Assembly: GCA_017301975.1 (NCBI GenBank)
Contig: JAFLEI010000013.1
Span: 1-64,000, forward strand
DNA length: 64,000 bases
From: Verrucomicrobiota bacterium
GTDB lineage: Bacteria; Verrucomicrobiota; Verrucomicrobiia; Verrucomicrobiales; Verrucomicrobiaceae
Direction of reading: 5' to 3'
The notes below the pieces were generated by a model. It saw only the letters and a list, made by a program, of their open reading frames with translations, was not told the DNA's origin and did not search any database. Shown one piece after another: positions 55,990 to 64,000 of the stretch. The first letter of the stretch is position 1, and the number at the start of each line of letters is the position of its first letter. A program made the translations under genes and the position numbers.

Positions 55990-56981
55990 AAAAACTCATC
56001 ACCCTATTCCTCTGTGCGCTCTGCGGCCTGTCTCCGGCGGCGCCGGTCAAACTCATCTTCGACACCGACATGGGCAATGATGTCGATGACATGATGGCGC
56101 TGGCGATGATTCACAATCTGCAAAAGCGCGGTGCGTGTGAACTGCTGGCGGTGACGATTACGAAGGATCATCCGCAGGCGGCGGCCTTTGTGGATGCGGT
56201 GAACACGTTGTATGGGTATCCCGATACGCCCATCGGCGTGGTGCGCGACGGGGCGGCGAAGGAGGTGGGGAAGTTCAATCTGCTGGCGGATGAGAAGAAC
56301 GCGGACGGCAGCCTGCGCTATCCGCATGATTTGAAAAGCGGAGCGGATGCGCCGGAAGCGGTGGAGCTGATCAAAGACATCCTTTCGAAGCAGCCGGATG
56401 GCAGCGTGGTCATTGCGCAGGTGGGCTTTTTTACCAATCTGTCGCGTCTGCTGGACTCGCCGGGCGGGAAGGAATTGATCGCGAAGAAGGTGAAATTTTT
56501 GAGCATCATGGCGGGGGCGTTTCAAACGGTGCAGTGGGACACGCGACATCTGGAGTACAATGTGAAGCTGGATGTGCCGGCGGCGCAAAAGCTGGCCAAA
56601 GAGTGGCCTACGCCGGTGGTGTGGAGCGGCTATGAGATCGGTGTGGCGGCGGCGTTTCCGCATGTGGTGATCGAAGAGGATCTCAACTACATCCCGCATC
56701 ATCCGCTGAAGGAGGCTTATTATTTGTACAACCCGCCGCCGCATGATCGTCCGACATGGGATCCGACTGCGGTGCTGTATGCGGTGCTGCCAGAGCGCGG
56801 TTACTTTGATCTTTCGCCGCCGGGAAATGTCACGGTGGAAAAAGATTCGGCCACGTTGTTCCGCCGCAGCAAGGACGGCAAAGGGAAACACCGCTTTCTG
56901 GTGATGAGCGCGGAGCAAACGACGCGTGTGCGCGAGGCCATTGTGCAGCTCAGTGTGGAACCTCCAGCCACCAGGAAGTGA
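55986..56981 (+). CDS. Exported inosine-uridine-type nucleoside hydrolase, paralogue 2
   Basis: This 331-residue protein is paralogous to the preceding one along its length, with the same order of motifs: signal peptide (MKKLITLFLCALCGLSPAAP), FDTDMGNDVDDMM (Asp26, 28, 32, 34 and 35), a middle SIMAGAF block and the C-terminal HDRPTWDPTAVLYAVLPERG. The start overlaps the first paralogue's stop (ATGA), and its stop overlaps the ribokinase ATG. Tandem copies may differ in purine or pyrimidine preference. Confidence 0.9.
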   Translation: MKKLITLFLCALCGLSPAAPVKLIFDTDMGNDVDDMMALAMIHNLQKRGACELLAVTITKDHPQAAAFVDAVNTLYGYPDTPIGVVRDGAAKEVGKFNLLADEKNADGSLRYPHDLKSGADAPEAVELIKDILSKQPDGSVVIAQVGFFTNLSRLLDSPGGKELIAKKVKFLSIMAGAFQTVQWDTRHLEYNVKLDVPAAQKLAKEWPTPVVWSGYEIGVAAAFPHVVIEEDLNYIPHHPLKEAYYLYNPPPHDRPTWDPTAVLYAVLPERGYFDLSPPGNVTVEKDSATLFRRSKDGKGKHRFLVMSAEQTTRVREAIVQLSVEPPATRK

Positions 56982-57868
56982 TGGCAGAGAAGCGATCCAG
57001 AATTGTCGTCGTTGGTTCGCTGAACGTGGATCACACGCTGCGTGTGCCGCACATTCCTGCGCCGGGAGAAACGCTCACGTCGAGCAGCATGCTGACGTGC
57101 TTTGGTGGGAAGGGGGCGAACCAGGCCGTGGCTGCGGCACGTGCGGGTGGTGCGGTGAGCATGATTGGCTGTGTCGGCGGAGATGATTTTGGGGCGCGAT
57201 ATATTGAGGCTTTGCAGAGTGAGGGCATTGATACGACGGGCGTTTTACGTTCGGCGATGCCCACGGGCTCGGCCTTCATCGCGGTGGATGATCACGGGGA
57301 GAATTCCATCATCGTGAATGCGGGGGCGAATCATGCGATCACACCGGAGGATGTGGAGAAGCATGCCGGGCTGATTCGTGGGGCGGATGCGCTGCTGCTG
57401 CAGCTTGAGTGTCCGCTTGATGTGGTGCAGCGGGCTGCGGAAATCGCGCGTGATGCGGGTGTGCGGGTGGTTTTGAATCCGTCGCCGTTGAGTGCGGCGT
57501 ATCTCGCGGCGCGATTTGCGGTGGATGTGTTGATCGTGAATGAGGGGGAGGCTGCGCAAATTACGCCGCAGAGAAATTTGCGTGAGGCGATGTGCAGGCA
57601 TTTGATCATCACGCGTGGTGCGGAGAGCACACTGAGCATCACGGAGGATGGCGTGGTGGACATCTCGCCGCCGAAGGTGACGCCGGTGGATACGGTGGGT
57701 GCGGGTGATACGTTTGCGGGGGCGTTTGCCGTGGCGAGCAGCGAGGACAGGAAGGATGCGATTCGTTTTGCGAATGCGGCGGGTGCGCTTGCGACGCTGA
57801 AGGCGGGCGCGCAGCCCGCGATTCCGACGCGGGGGGAGATTGAGGGGTTTGTGAGGGAGCCGAAATAG
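56981..57868 (+). CDS. rbsK: Ribokinase (PfkB family)
   Basis: This 295-residue PfkB-family sugar kinase should phosphorylate ribose to ribose 5-phosphate. Substrate motifs are GSLNVDHTLRVPHIPAPGET and GGKGANQAVAAARAGG near the N-terminus. The catalytic and ATP-anion motif is DTVGAGDTFAGAFA near residue 238. I chose the ATG at 56981, which overlaps the preceding stop as TGATG; the GTG at 56978 is possible. Its place after two nucleoside hydrolases completes a nucleoside-to-ribose-phosphate pathway. Confidence 0.9.
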   Translation: MAEKRSRIVVVGSLNVDHTLRVPHIPAPGETLTSSSMLTCFGGKGANQAVAAARAGGAVSMIGCVGGDDFGARYIEALQSEGIDTTGVLRSAMPTGSAFIAVDDHGENSIIVNAGANHAITPEDVEKHAGLIRGADALLLQLECPLDVVQRAAEIARDAGVRVVLNPSPLSAAYLAARFAVDVLIVNEGEAAQITPQRNLREAMCRHLIITRGAESTLSITEDGVVDISPPKVTPVDTVGAGDTFAGAFAVASSEDRKDAIRFANAAGALATLKAGAQPAIPTRGEIEGFVREPK

Positions 57869-57880
57869 GTATGCGTGCGG

Positions 57881-58267
57881 CTAGGCCAATGAATCTGAAA
57901 ACGCCTTAAACGCCTTCACCTCCTCATCTGTCGCCACGCCAGAGACGATATGACCCGCAAGGCTGCGGATGATGAAAGCCTGGTCGGCCGGCAGATTCAT
58001 CTTCTTTACCACCAAGGCTATGATGGCGGCAAAGGTGTTGCCATTGTAAAAGCAAAATGGGGCCATGCGGTGACAACGACGGCACAAGTCCACGGCATCA
58101 TCCAGAGTCATCACATTCAGATGATTTGAATCCCACAATGTTTTTGTGTCCGCGTGTCCGTCAGAAGTGGGCTTGTGCAGCGCTTTTTTGGCTTCGCAAA
58201 GACCACGATTGAGAGTGGTGACGATTTCCCAGGTGAAGGATTCGAGCCATGGTCGCAGGCTGCTCAT
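57881..58267 (-). CDS. Hypothetical protein with weak Fic/Doc resemblance
   Basis: This 128-residue protein has no signal or membrane segment. The central stretch MAPFCFYNGNTFAAIIALVV loosely follows the Fic/Doc motif HPFxDGNKRTA. The catalytic histidine is replaced by Ala and the lysine by Gly, so AMPylation or kinase activity would not be expected. The C-terminus (LAGHIVSGVATDEEVKAFK) resembles the tail of Doc proteins. The 63-codon gene directly upstream (58271-58462) is 3 bp away, as in toxin-antitoxin pairs. I do not claim function. Confidence 0.5.
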   Translation of the reverse strand: MSSLRPWLESFTWEIVTTLNRGLCEAKKALHKPTSDGHADTKTLWDSNHLNVMTLDDAVDLCRRCHRMAPFCFYNGNTFAAIIALVVKKMNLPADQAFIIRSLAGHIVSGVATDEEVKAFKAFSDSLA

Positions 58268-58270
58268 GCT

Positions 58271-58462
58271 TCAATTCTTTTTTGCCGCCAAGTCTGCTTT
58301 GATCTTTTTCAACTCACCCACACCTGCGCTCTTGAGGAAGCCTTTGCCGGTCTTGGCGTAGATGGGTTCTGCCGAGAAGCGATCCTGCATTTCGAGGCCA
58401 ATCTCAAGCAGCTCGCTTATGAGCGAGGCATCGCTTGGCTTGGATTCTGACTTTGCCTTCAT
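58271..58462 (-). CDS. Small hypothetical protein, 63 aa, possible antitoxin-type partner
   Basis: This is a short charged protein (MKAKSESKPSDASLISELLE onward, ending in a Lys/Ala-rich tail). It lies 3 bp upstream of the 128-residue gene on the same strand, so the two are translationally linked. There is no recognised domain. Size and order fit an antitoxin followed by its partner, but nothing in the sequence proves this. Confidence 0.45.
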   Translation of the reverse strand: MKAKSESKPSDASLISELLEIGLEMQDRFSAEPIYAKTGKGFLKSAGVGELKKIKADLAAKKN

Positions 58463-58519
58463 AGGTATATCATAGCCTAGCTACCGCTTTTCGGCAATGC
58501 TCGTTTCTCGGAGAGCTGG

Positions 58520-59995
58520 TTACGCCAGCATCTGCTTGATGACGTGGCCTTCCACATTCGTGAGGCGGCGCTGGACGCCGTTGTGCTCGAAGGTGAGGCG
58601 TTCGTGATCGAGGCCGAGGAGGTGGAGGATGGTGGCGTTGAAGTCGTAGAGAGGATGAATGTCCTTCACGGCTTTCTGGCCGAGGTCGTCCGTTTCGCCA
58701 CAGCTTACGCCGGGTTTCACCCCGGCGCCGGTCATCCAGCAGGTGAAGCCGTCGGGGTTGTGGTCGCGGCCTTTGGCTCCTTTTTGGAAGAAGGGCATGC
58801 GGCCGAATTCGGTGCACCAGACGACGAGGGTGTCCTCCAGCAGGCCGCGTGCTTTGAGGTCGCGGATGAGAGCGGCGGCGGGCTGATCGAGGATGGGGGC
58901 GTGGACGTCGTACTGCTCTTTGAGGGCGTTGTGGCCGTCCCAGTTGAGCTTGCCACCGCTGGCGTAGGCTCCGTTGAAGAGCTGCACGAAGCGCACGCCT
59001 TTTTCGATGAGGCGGCGGGCGAGGATGCAGTTTTTGGCGAAGGCGGCTTTGTCGGCGTTTTGCGTATCGTCCGCACCGTAGAGTTTGAGGATGTGCGCGG
59101 GCTCGGTGCTGAGATCGCTGATCTCAGGGACGCTGAGCTGCATGCGCGCGGCGAGCTCGTAGCTGGCGATGCGCGCGGCGAGCTTTCCATCTCCGGGGTG
59201 GGCTTCGAGATGGCGGGCGTTCATGCGCTGGAGGAGGGTGCGCGCGGCTTGATCGGTGGAGGGAGAGACACCCGGCGCGGCGAGATGTCGCACGGGGGCT
59301 TTGGAGCTCATGGTGGTGCCTTGGAATGCGGCTGGCAGGAATCCTGGGCCCCAGTTGTTGGCACCGTTTTGAGGGACGCCGCGTGGATCGGGAATGGCGA
59401 CGTAGGAGGGCAGATCCTGATTCTCGCTGCCGAGCGCGTAGGTGGTCCAGGCACCGAGGGAGGGGAAGCCGTCGAGATTGAAACCGGTGGATAGGAAGTT
59501 CTCTGCGGGACCGTGGGTGTTGGACTTGCTGGTGAGCGAGTGGACGAAGGCGATGTCGTCGGTGAGTTCCGCGAGATGCGGGATCATGTCGCTCACCCAT
59601 TTGCCGGTCTGGCCGCGCTGGCGGAAGGTGTATTGCGGGCGGGCGAGATTGCCTGCGGGCCCTTGGAAGGTGACAGCGGGGCCGCCGGGCAGGGGCTTGT
59701 CGTCCCACTTGATGAGTTCGGGTTTGTAGTCCCAGGTTTCGAGCTGGCTGACGGCACCTGCGCAGAAGATGACGACGACGTTTTTCGCCTTCGCGGGGAA
59801 GTGCGGCTGGCGTGGGGCGTAGGGGCGGGCTGGGTCGATGATGGGACCATTCGATTGCGCTGCGAGCAGGCCATCAAGGCCGAGGAGATTCGTCAGTGCG
59901 ATGGAGCCGAGAGCCGTGGCGCTGCTGCCGAGAAAGCGGCGGCGATCAAGCAGTGCGTGGCCTGCGGGGGAGAGGTGTTCGGAGGGGAGGGGCAT
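58520..59995 (-). CDS. DUF1501 secreted protein with Tat signal, second copy
   Basis: This 491-residue DUF1501 protein has a Tat signal ([16 protein letters not shown], residues 16-31). Family phrases are [57 protein letters not shown] and [20 protein letters not shown]. It belongs to a different subgroup from the copy at 45434-46858. Its PSD1 partner is at 63360-64000, on the same strand but 3.3 kb upstream, because the KGGVGR/HEPN cassette lies between them. Confidence 0.93.
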   Translation of the reverse strand: MPLPSEHLSPAGHALLDRRRFLGSSATALGSIALTNLLGLDGLLAAQSNGPIIDPARPYAPRQPHFPAKAKNVVVIFCAGAVSQLETWDYKPELIKWDDKPLPGGPAVTFQGPAGNLARPQYTFRQRGQTGKWVSDMIPHLAELTDDIAFVHSLTSKSNTHGPAENFLSTGFNLDGFPSLGAWTTYALGSENQDLPSYVAIPDPRGVPQNGANNWGPGFLPAAFQGTTMSSKAPVRHLAAPGVSPSTDQAARTLLQRMNARHLEAHPGDGKLAARIASYELAARMQLSVPEISDLSTEPAHILKLYGADDTQNADKAAFAKNCILARRLIEKGVRFVQLFNGAYASGGKLNWDGHNALKEQYDVHAPILDQPAAALIRDLKARGLLEDTLVVWCTEFGRMPFFQKGAKGRDHNPDGFTCWMTGAGVKPGVSCGETDDLGQKAVKDIHPLYDFNATILHLLGLDHERLTFEHNGVQRRLTNVEGHVIKQMLA

Positions 59996-60030
59996 AATTT
60001 GGGCGGTTACATCAATAATCTCCGCTAGAA

Positions 60031-60097
60031 CTACTGCTTTAACGCTTTTTCTGCGTTCGTAAGAACTTCACCCGTTCTGCTCCTGCTTTAACGTTTT
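60031..60097. repeat. Short direct repeat flanking the end of the cassette
   Basis: CTGCTTTAACG occurs at 60034-60044 and again at 60083-60093, where it spans the stop codon of the 908-residue gene. Similarity extends a few bases on both sides (CT before, TTTT after). It may be a recombination scar or an attachment-like site. Confidence 0.4.
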
Positions 60098-62814
60098 CGC
60101 TTAACAACTGCCTTTTGTGCGCCTGGTCCTGTTCGTTCAAGTCCTAGGCCGTAAAGATAGACATCTGGGATGTGAAGTCGTTGTTCACCCTTCTTGGTTG
60201 CAGTTTTATAGGGAAAGAAAACTCCAATATCTTGTAGGCGCTGAATAGCAGCGCCTACATGCAATGTGCTGGATGCAGTTTCGAGAGCTTCACGAACTTC
60301 TTTTTCTGCACGAGGAAAGCGTTTGAGGTCCTTCAACTTTTCAAGGAAAGGAACCAGTTCTGGATACTCTTCTCGCAAATCACTGGCACTCGTCGTTGAA
60401 ACTTCAGCACCTGCTTGGTCGAGATGGCTTGATTTGATTGGCAAAGTCGCATCTGCTTCACGTTGAAGGGCCGCAACTTTTGAAAATAGAGTGAGGATTG
60501 CTCGAGGTGCAAGACGTCCATTCGCATCACTTAGATGAATCTTTACCCAGTTTATTGGTTTGGCTTGGTTGTTTGCTCCCATTCGTGGACCGAACAGCTG
60601 GTTCAGTACTTGAGCACTCTGTTCTTCAGTGAGTACTGGAATTGGTCCAAATTGACTCACAAACCTGCAATCTAACGATTCTTTGAAATCAGGGAAGAAT
60701 GCCTTTTGGACATTTTCACTTCGTGCAATCCAGCGTTTCCAAACAAGATTCAGGAGCTGCTCATAAGTCCATTCAAGATTAACCGCAAAATTCTTCAGCT
60801 TAGCCTTGTCGGTGATCCCATCACCAACCTCTCTGTCGAAAATGTCCTGGCGGAGAAAGATTTTTGCTCTGAGCGATGTGAAACGCTCGGTCAATCCGTG
60901 CCAAAGGGAAAGCAAAGCGCCAACCACCCTGCCACGGAGTCCGCCGTCACTCGGCACCTCTGAGTCAAGATAATCGTAAACCATGAAAACCTGCTCTTTG
61001 GTTTTTGTGAGGATTAGATCCTGTCCATGCAACCATTCCATCCCGATGGCTCCAATTTGCGAGTCGTTGGCAATAGTAGGGAGTTGAGAAAATGGTGCAT
61101 CAAGAATCGGGTGCAGTTTTTCGTGCAAAGAGCCATTTAAGTCGGGCCTTGAATCCACTAGGCGCCTTATCAATAAGAGTAACCAATAGGTCTCGATTGA
61201 TGCTGGGGTCGCATCATTTAATGCCCGAAAAGCTTGCTTGTCAGGAAAGCCGGTTCCTGCTGCCATGCCTTGGTAAAAGTGCCATCCCCCTTCTTGTTGG
61301 TCAGTGCCGCCACAATATTCGCGCAGCCCTTTATAAAAATCTCCTGACGCAGTGAGTGCCGCGGAAAGTGCCGATTTGCCGGATCCCTTGCCACCGAGGA
61401 CTAGGAAGGTGCGCGGTGTGAAGATGAATTTGTAATCTTTGAGCGGGAAAAAGTTCTGCTTTAGCTTCTCAGGGCTGCTGAATTCGCCTACGCTGTCTCC
61501 GACAACTTTTCCGCCAACTATGTCAGATAATGCATTCAATGCTTCGTTAGCATTTAGGTCTTTCGTTAATGGGATATTTGCCTGAGAAGACTGTTGTTTT
61601 AATGTTAGGATCGAGAGTCGATCAGCTAGCGCCGAATAACTGGAACGCACACTGTTTAGGAGCGCTTCGAGACGCAATGGAGTGAGCAAGATGGCGTCCT
61701 CTGTCCATGAAATTTCAATAGGATAATGTGGGGCTGTGGCATCGTTCAAGTCTGGAATGTTGCCCCCCAAATATGGATATACATGTTTTGAAAACGCCTC
61801 CCAACTGCGGTCTAAAAATACATCTCGTGCCTCTTTTGCTAATTCAGCCAGTGACGGTACTGGCGAGTGTACCATCGTGAGGGAAACGTCCTGTGCACGA
61901 AAGTGAGGCAGGGTTGCTTCAAGTCCGAACATGTTTTGAGGGCTCCCGAGAAAAAACATCACGGCGTGCTGGGAATAGCGGCCAAGTAAAAGTCCTGCGA
62001 TGTCGTTGAATCCCGTTCGTGAATCGATGAGAATAATGTCGGGCTTAAGTTCATGCTCGATGGTTTCAAGAAGCAGATCCATACGGGCAGTCCGTTTTGT
62101 GTTTACTGCGAGATAAACGCGGGACAATAAATCGAGATAGTCTGCTTCAGCTCCTTCCATTTTTGCTGCCGGAAAAACGAAGACTTCCCCGCCTTGTGTT
62201 CCTGTAAGTGACGACTTCTGAATCCTGAAGTAGTAATCATGGATGTCCAGAGGCGGCAGGTTTTGCAGGCGAGGTTGAATGAAATCAAGAACGCCAGAAG
62301 TTTCCTCGCTATCTTCAGAAAAAAGGGTGGCTAACCCTGGGGCTTCAAAATCGAAATCGAGAACGGCGACACGCTGTCCAATGCGAGCGAGTGATAGCGC
62401 GGTGAGTGCGGCAGTTGTTGTGCGACCAACCCCTCCTTTGAAGGAATAAAAACAGACAATCGGTGTCTTGTTTGGGAGTTCATATTTTTGACCACGAAAG
62501 AACCAATTCAACTTGTCCAGGTGTGCGATCCCAAAGCGAACATCTGAATCGTCGGAGTCGTCCAGGAGACGTTTCACCTCCTTGCCTAGCAGCGAATCAG
62601 TTTCAAGGCCTTCAACTCGCTCAATCCAAGGTGAGACAAGTTCTGCAGATCGAAGGCTGTTTGAAGCTTCGTTGACTGCCGTTTCGTCGGCACCTGGCAG
62701 ATAGACTGCTAAACCGCCATTGACCGTATGTATCATCCATAGCGGACGCTGTGTTGAGGCTGTGGCTGCTGCCTGCTTCAGCTTGTCACGGAAAGTGGTA
62801 TAAGTATCAGGCAT
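60088..62814 (-). CDS. KGGVGR-variant ATPase fused to a second P-loop domain
   Basis: The ATG at 62814, 11 bp after the HEPN gene stop, gives 908 residues. A ParA/MinD-like ATPase occupies about residues 110-370, with the variant Walker A FYSFKGGVGRTTTAA (about 126) and VLDFDFEAPGLATLF. A second P-loop, FLVLGGKGSGKSALSAAL (about 470-488), starts a STAND/AAA-like domain continuing to about residue 750. A winged-helix-like C-terminus follows (about 790-890). The family corresponds to KGGVGR-motif variant AAA ATPases found near defence genes. Codon use is more AT-rich than in neighbours, which suggests transfer. Confidence 0.85.
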   Translation of the reverse strand: MPDTYTTFRDKLKQAAATASTQRPLWMIHTVNGGLAVYLPGADETAVNEASNSLRSAELVSPWIERVEGLETDSLLGKEVKRLLDDSDDSDVRFGIAHLDKLNWFFRGQKYELPNKTPIVCFYSFKGGVGRTTTAALTALSLARIGQRVAVLDFDFEAPGLATLFSEDSEETSGVLDFIQPRLQNLPPLDIHDYYFRIQKSSLTGTQGGEVFVFPAAKMEGAEADYLDLLSRVYLAVNTKRTARMDLLLETIEHELKPDIILIDSRTGFNDIAGLLLGRYSQHAVMFFLGSPQNMFGLEATLPHFRAQDVSLTMVHSPVPSLAELAKEARDVFLDRSWEAFSKHVYPYLGGNIPDLNDATAPHYPIEISWTEDAILLTPLRLEALLNSVRSSYSALADRLSILTLKQQSSQANIPLTKDLNANEALNALSDIVGGKVVGDSVGEFSSPEKLKQNFFPLKDYKFIFTPRTFLVLGGKGSGKSALSAALTASGDFYKGLREYCGGTDQQEGGWHFYQGMAAGTGFPDKQAFRALNDATPASIETYWLLLLIRRLVDSRPDLNGSLHEKLHPILDAPFSQLPTIANDSQIGAIGMEWLHGQDLILTKTKEQVFMVYDYLDSEVPSDGGLRGRVVGALLSLWHGLTERFTSLRAKIFLRQDIFDREVGDGITDKAKLKNFAVNLEWTYEQLLNLVWKRWIARSENVQKAFFPDFKESLDCRFVSQFGPIPVLTEEQSAQVLNQLFGPRMGANNQAKPINWVKIHLSDANGRLAPRAILTLFSKVAALQREADATLPIKSSHLDQAGAEVSTTSASDLREEYPELVPFLEKLKDLKRFPRAEKEVREALETASSTLHVGAAIQRLQDIGVFFPYKTATKKGEQRLHIPDVYLYGLGLERTGPGAQKAVVKRKR

Positions 62815-62825
62815 AAAATTGTTTA

Positions 62826-63257
62826 TCAGATGATTCCAGATGCGCGTAGCTGTGCCAGCTTGGTCATAATGCTGGTGGCTTCTCCAATAAAATTGGTACT
62901 GCATGCGCCATCCCACCCGCAACTATTTGAATAGCGATTATTAGGGTTCCACTTTGCAAGGATCTGGGCGGCGTCAGAATGAAAGTCTGGTAAATGTGAT
63001 AAGGGTATTGAATGTCCAGCAGGATCCAGTGCAATAAGCTGGATCCAGTCAGACAAAGCAGTCAAGCCATGGCTAAATGCTTTTTTTATGTCTTTTGGAG
63101 ATGCTGAAAAAACCACCATGATGATCTGCTTCGCGGCGCATTCGGCTACGTAACCAGATAAGTAACAAGCGAGATGTTTGTGATCTGTGGGGCTAATGTT
63201 TAGGGCCACTGCTGCATTGAGGCAACGTTCTGCTGTTATGTAAAAGTTGTCCGGCAT
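62826..63257 (-). CDS. HEPN-like domain protein
   Basis: The ATG at 63257 gives 143 residues; a longer frame to 63347 is open but adds non-homologous sequence. The pattern YITAERCLNAA, HLACYLSGYVAECAAKQI, FSHGLTALSDW and KWNPNNRYS is that of HEPN-like proteins of toxin and defence loci. The RNase motif RxxxxH is not evident (the nearest stretch reads KKAFSH), so it may be a partner rather than a nuclease. It is the first gene of a two-gene unit with the KGGVGR ATPase, and the composition is AT-rich. Confidence 0.65.
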   Translation of the reverse strand: MPDNFYITAERCLNAAVALNISPTDHKHLACYLSGYVAECAAKQIIMVVFSASPKDIKKAFSHGLTALSDWIQLIALDPAGHSIPLSHLPDFHSDAAQILAKWNPNNRYSNSCGWDGACSTNFIGEATSIMTKLAQLRASGII

Positions 63258-63359
63258 AAATATTCTGACTTCAATACTAGCCACCGCGTGACAAGCAATG
63301 ACACATTGAGGATCATTGGCAAGAGCTTCAAAGCTCCAACTTGCCATTGAATCTAGGGC

Positions 63360-64000
63360 TCATGGCACAAAGAGGAATTCGTTGCTGTTAAAGAGGGCGC
63401 GGCAGAGGGCCGTGAGACCATGTTCGCGAACATGGGGTGTGGTGTCGGTGAGTTCTGCGGTGGTGGGGGGGCGGCTGAGGGAGAGCTGGTAGGCGAGGGT
63501 GATTTGTTTGGCGGGGTCGGCGCCGGCCTCGTGCTGGATGCGAGTGGCGAAGGCGGCGGATTGTTCGAGGGTGAAGACGCTGTTGAAGAGATTGAGGGCC
63601 TGGATGGGGGTGGTGCTTTCGATGCGGCGGGCGGTGCTCTGTCCAGCATCGGGGCAGTCGAAGGCGCCGAAGACGGTTTCGGGTTCGCGGCGCACTTTGT
63701 GGGCGTAGATCATGCGGCGCTGGTTGTCGGCGTTGAAGGTCTCGATGGGATCGAAGCCGCTGAGGCCGCCGCGTTGATCGAAGAGATTGAAGCCGCGGCC
63801 ATACATCTGCAGATTCAAACGACCGCTGACGGCGAGCATGGAGTCGCGGATGGATTCGGCTTCGAGGCGGCGGGAGGGGTAGCGCCAGAGGAGGCGGACG
63901 TCGGAGTCGAGAAGGGGGCCTTCATTTATGATTTTTGATTTATGATTTATGATTTCGCTGCCAGTCGTGCGGGATGCTGAGGGTGGTGGCAGCTCATGAG
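63360..64000 (-). CDS. PSD1/DUF1553-domain protein, C-terminal part, runs off the window
   Basis: The visible 213 codons are the C-terminal DUF1553 region: LLWRYPSRRLEAESIRDSML, then TFNADNQRRMIYAHKVRREP, ESTTPIQALNLFNSVF and the family ending LFNSNEFLFVP. The frame is open to the window edge, so the gene starts beyond 64000. It is the partner of the DUF1501 gene at 58520-59995. The 35-bp GATTTAT heptad array (63923-63957) lies in frame in a loop just before the LLWRYP block. Confidence 0.9.
   Translation of the reverse strand, partial: HELPPPSASRTTGSEIINHKSKIINEGPLLDSDVRLLWRYPSRRLEAESIRDSMLAVSGRLNLQMYGRGFNLFDQRGGLSGFDPIETFNADNQRRMIYAHKVRREPETVFGAFDCPDAGQSTARRIESTTPIQALNLFNSVFTLEQSAAFATRIQHEAGADPAKQITLAYQLSLSRPPTTAELTDTTPHVREHGLTALCRALFNSNEFLFVP
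63923..63957. repeat. 35-bp heptad repeat, GATTTAT family, inside a PSD1 gene
   Basis: Five 7-mers: CATTTAT, GATTTTT, GATTTAT, GATTTAT, GATTTCG. First, fourth and last units equal those of the intergenic array at 19539-19573. On the minus strand it encodes an AT-codon-rich loop (EIINHKSKIIN). Confidence 0.7.

Overview
The window looks like a chromosomal segment of a verrucomicrobial bacterium (Verrucomicrobiota, probably Verrucomicrobiales). This rests on gene content. There is a five-gene pilus-like locus in the order known from Akkermansia muciniphila (Amuc_1102-1101-1100-1099-1098 type). There are two loci with secreted DUF1501 and PSD1/DUF1553 proteins, a MoxR/DUF58/vWA operon, and many short dispersed repeats. 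Coding DNA is GC-rich with strong G/C third positions, so most long antisense ORFs are shadows. I saw no rRNA, tRNA, CRISPR array or intact insertion sequence.

Layout. 1-306: a MITE-like palindromic repeat. 307-7412: a zinc-ribbon serine/threonine kinase, an RluA-type pseudouridine synthase, an Spx/ArsC-like protein, two secreted hydrolases, a cupin and a small hypothetical. 7744-19528: a MoxR operon (MoxR, a decayed second moxR 3' end, two paralogous small membrane proteins, DUF58, a BatA-like vWA protein, a 1381-residue coiled-coil/low-complexity membrane protein, and an FHA-like/Sel1 protein). 19787-29194: three tandem minus-strand genes for very unusual secreted proteins, each with three consecutive secretin-like modules. 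29528-32936: an alpha/alpha-toroid protein, a YdjY-like protein and a periplasmic-binding lipoprotein. 33236-40434: the pilus-like operon ending in the true secretin, followed by a strong terminator. 40552-43747: coaE-rho-rnd in overlapping order. 43868-51827 (minus): sigma factor, FecR/LamG protein, PSD1 cytochrome, DUF1501 and a double ModA-like binding protein. 52033-57868: LacI regulator, ribose-type binding protein and permease, two exported nucleoside hydrolases and ribokinase, a nucleoside-to-ribose salvage unit. 57881-58462: two small hypotheticals. 58520-64000: a second PSD1/DUF1501 pair, split by an AT-richer two-gene cassette (HEPN-like protein plus a 908-residue double P-loop KGGVGR ATPase) that looks like an acquired defence or conflict system.

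The most novel element is the set of three triple-secretin-module proteins next to the Amuc_1098-type secretin locus. They appear to derive from that secretin by duplication and internal triplication, and they lack the C-terminal secretin signature. Second are the KGGVGR/HEPN cassette and a set of exactly five-unit, 35-bp heptanucleotide repeats that occur both between genes and inside coding sequences.
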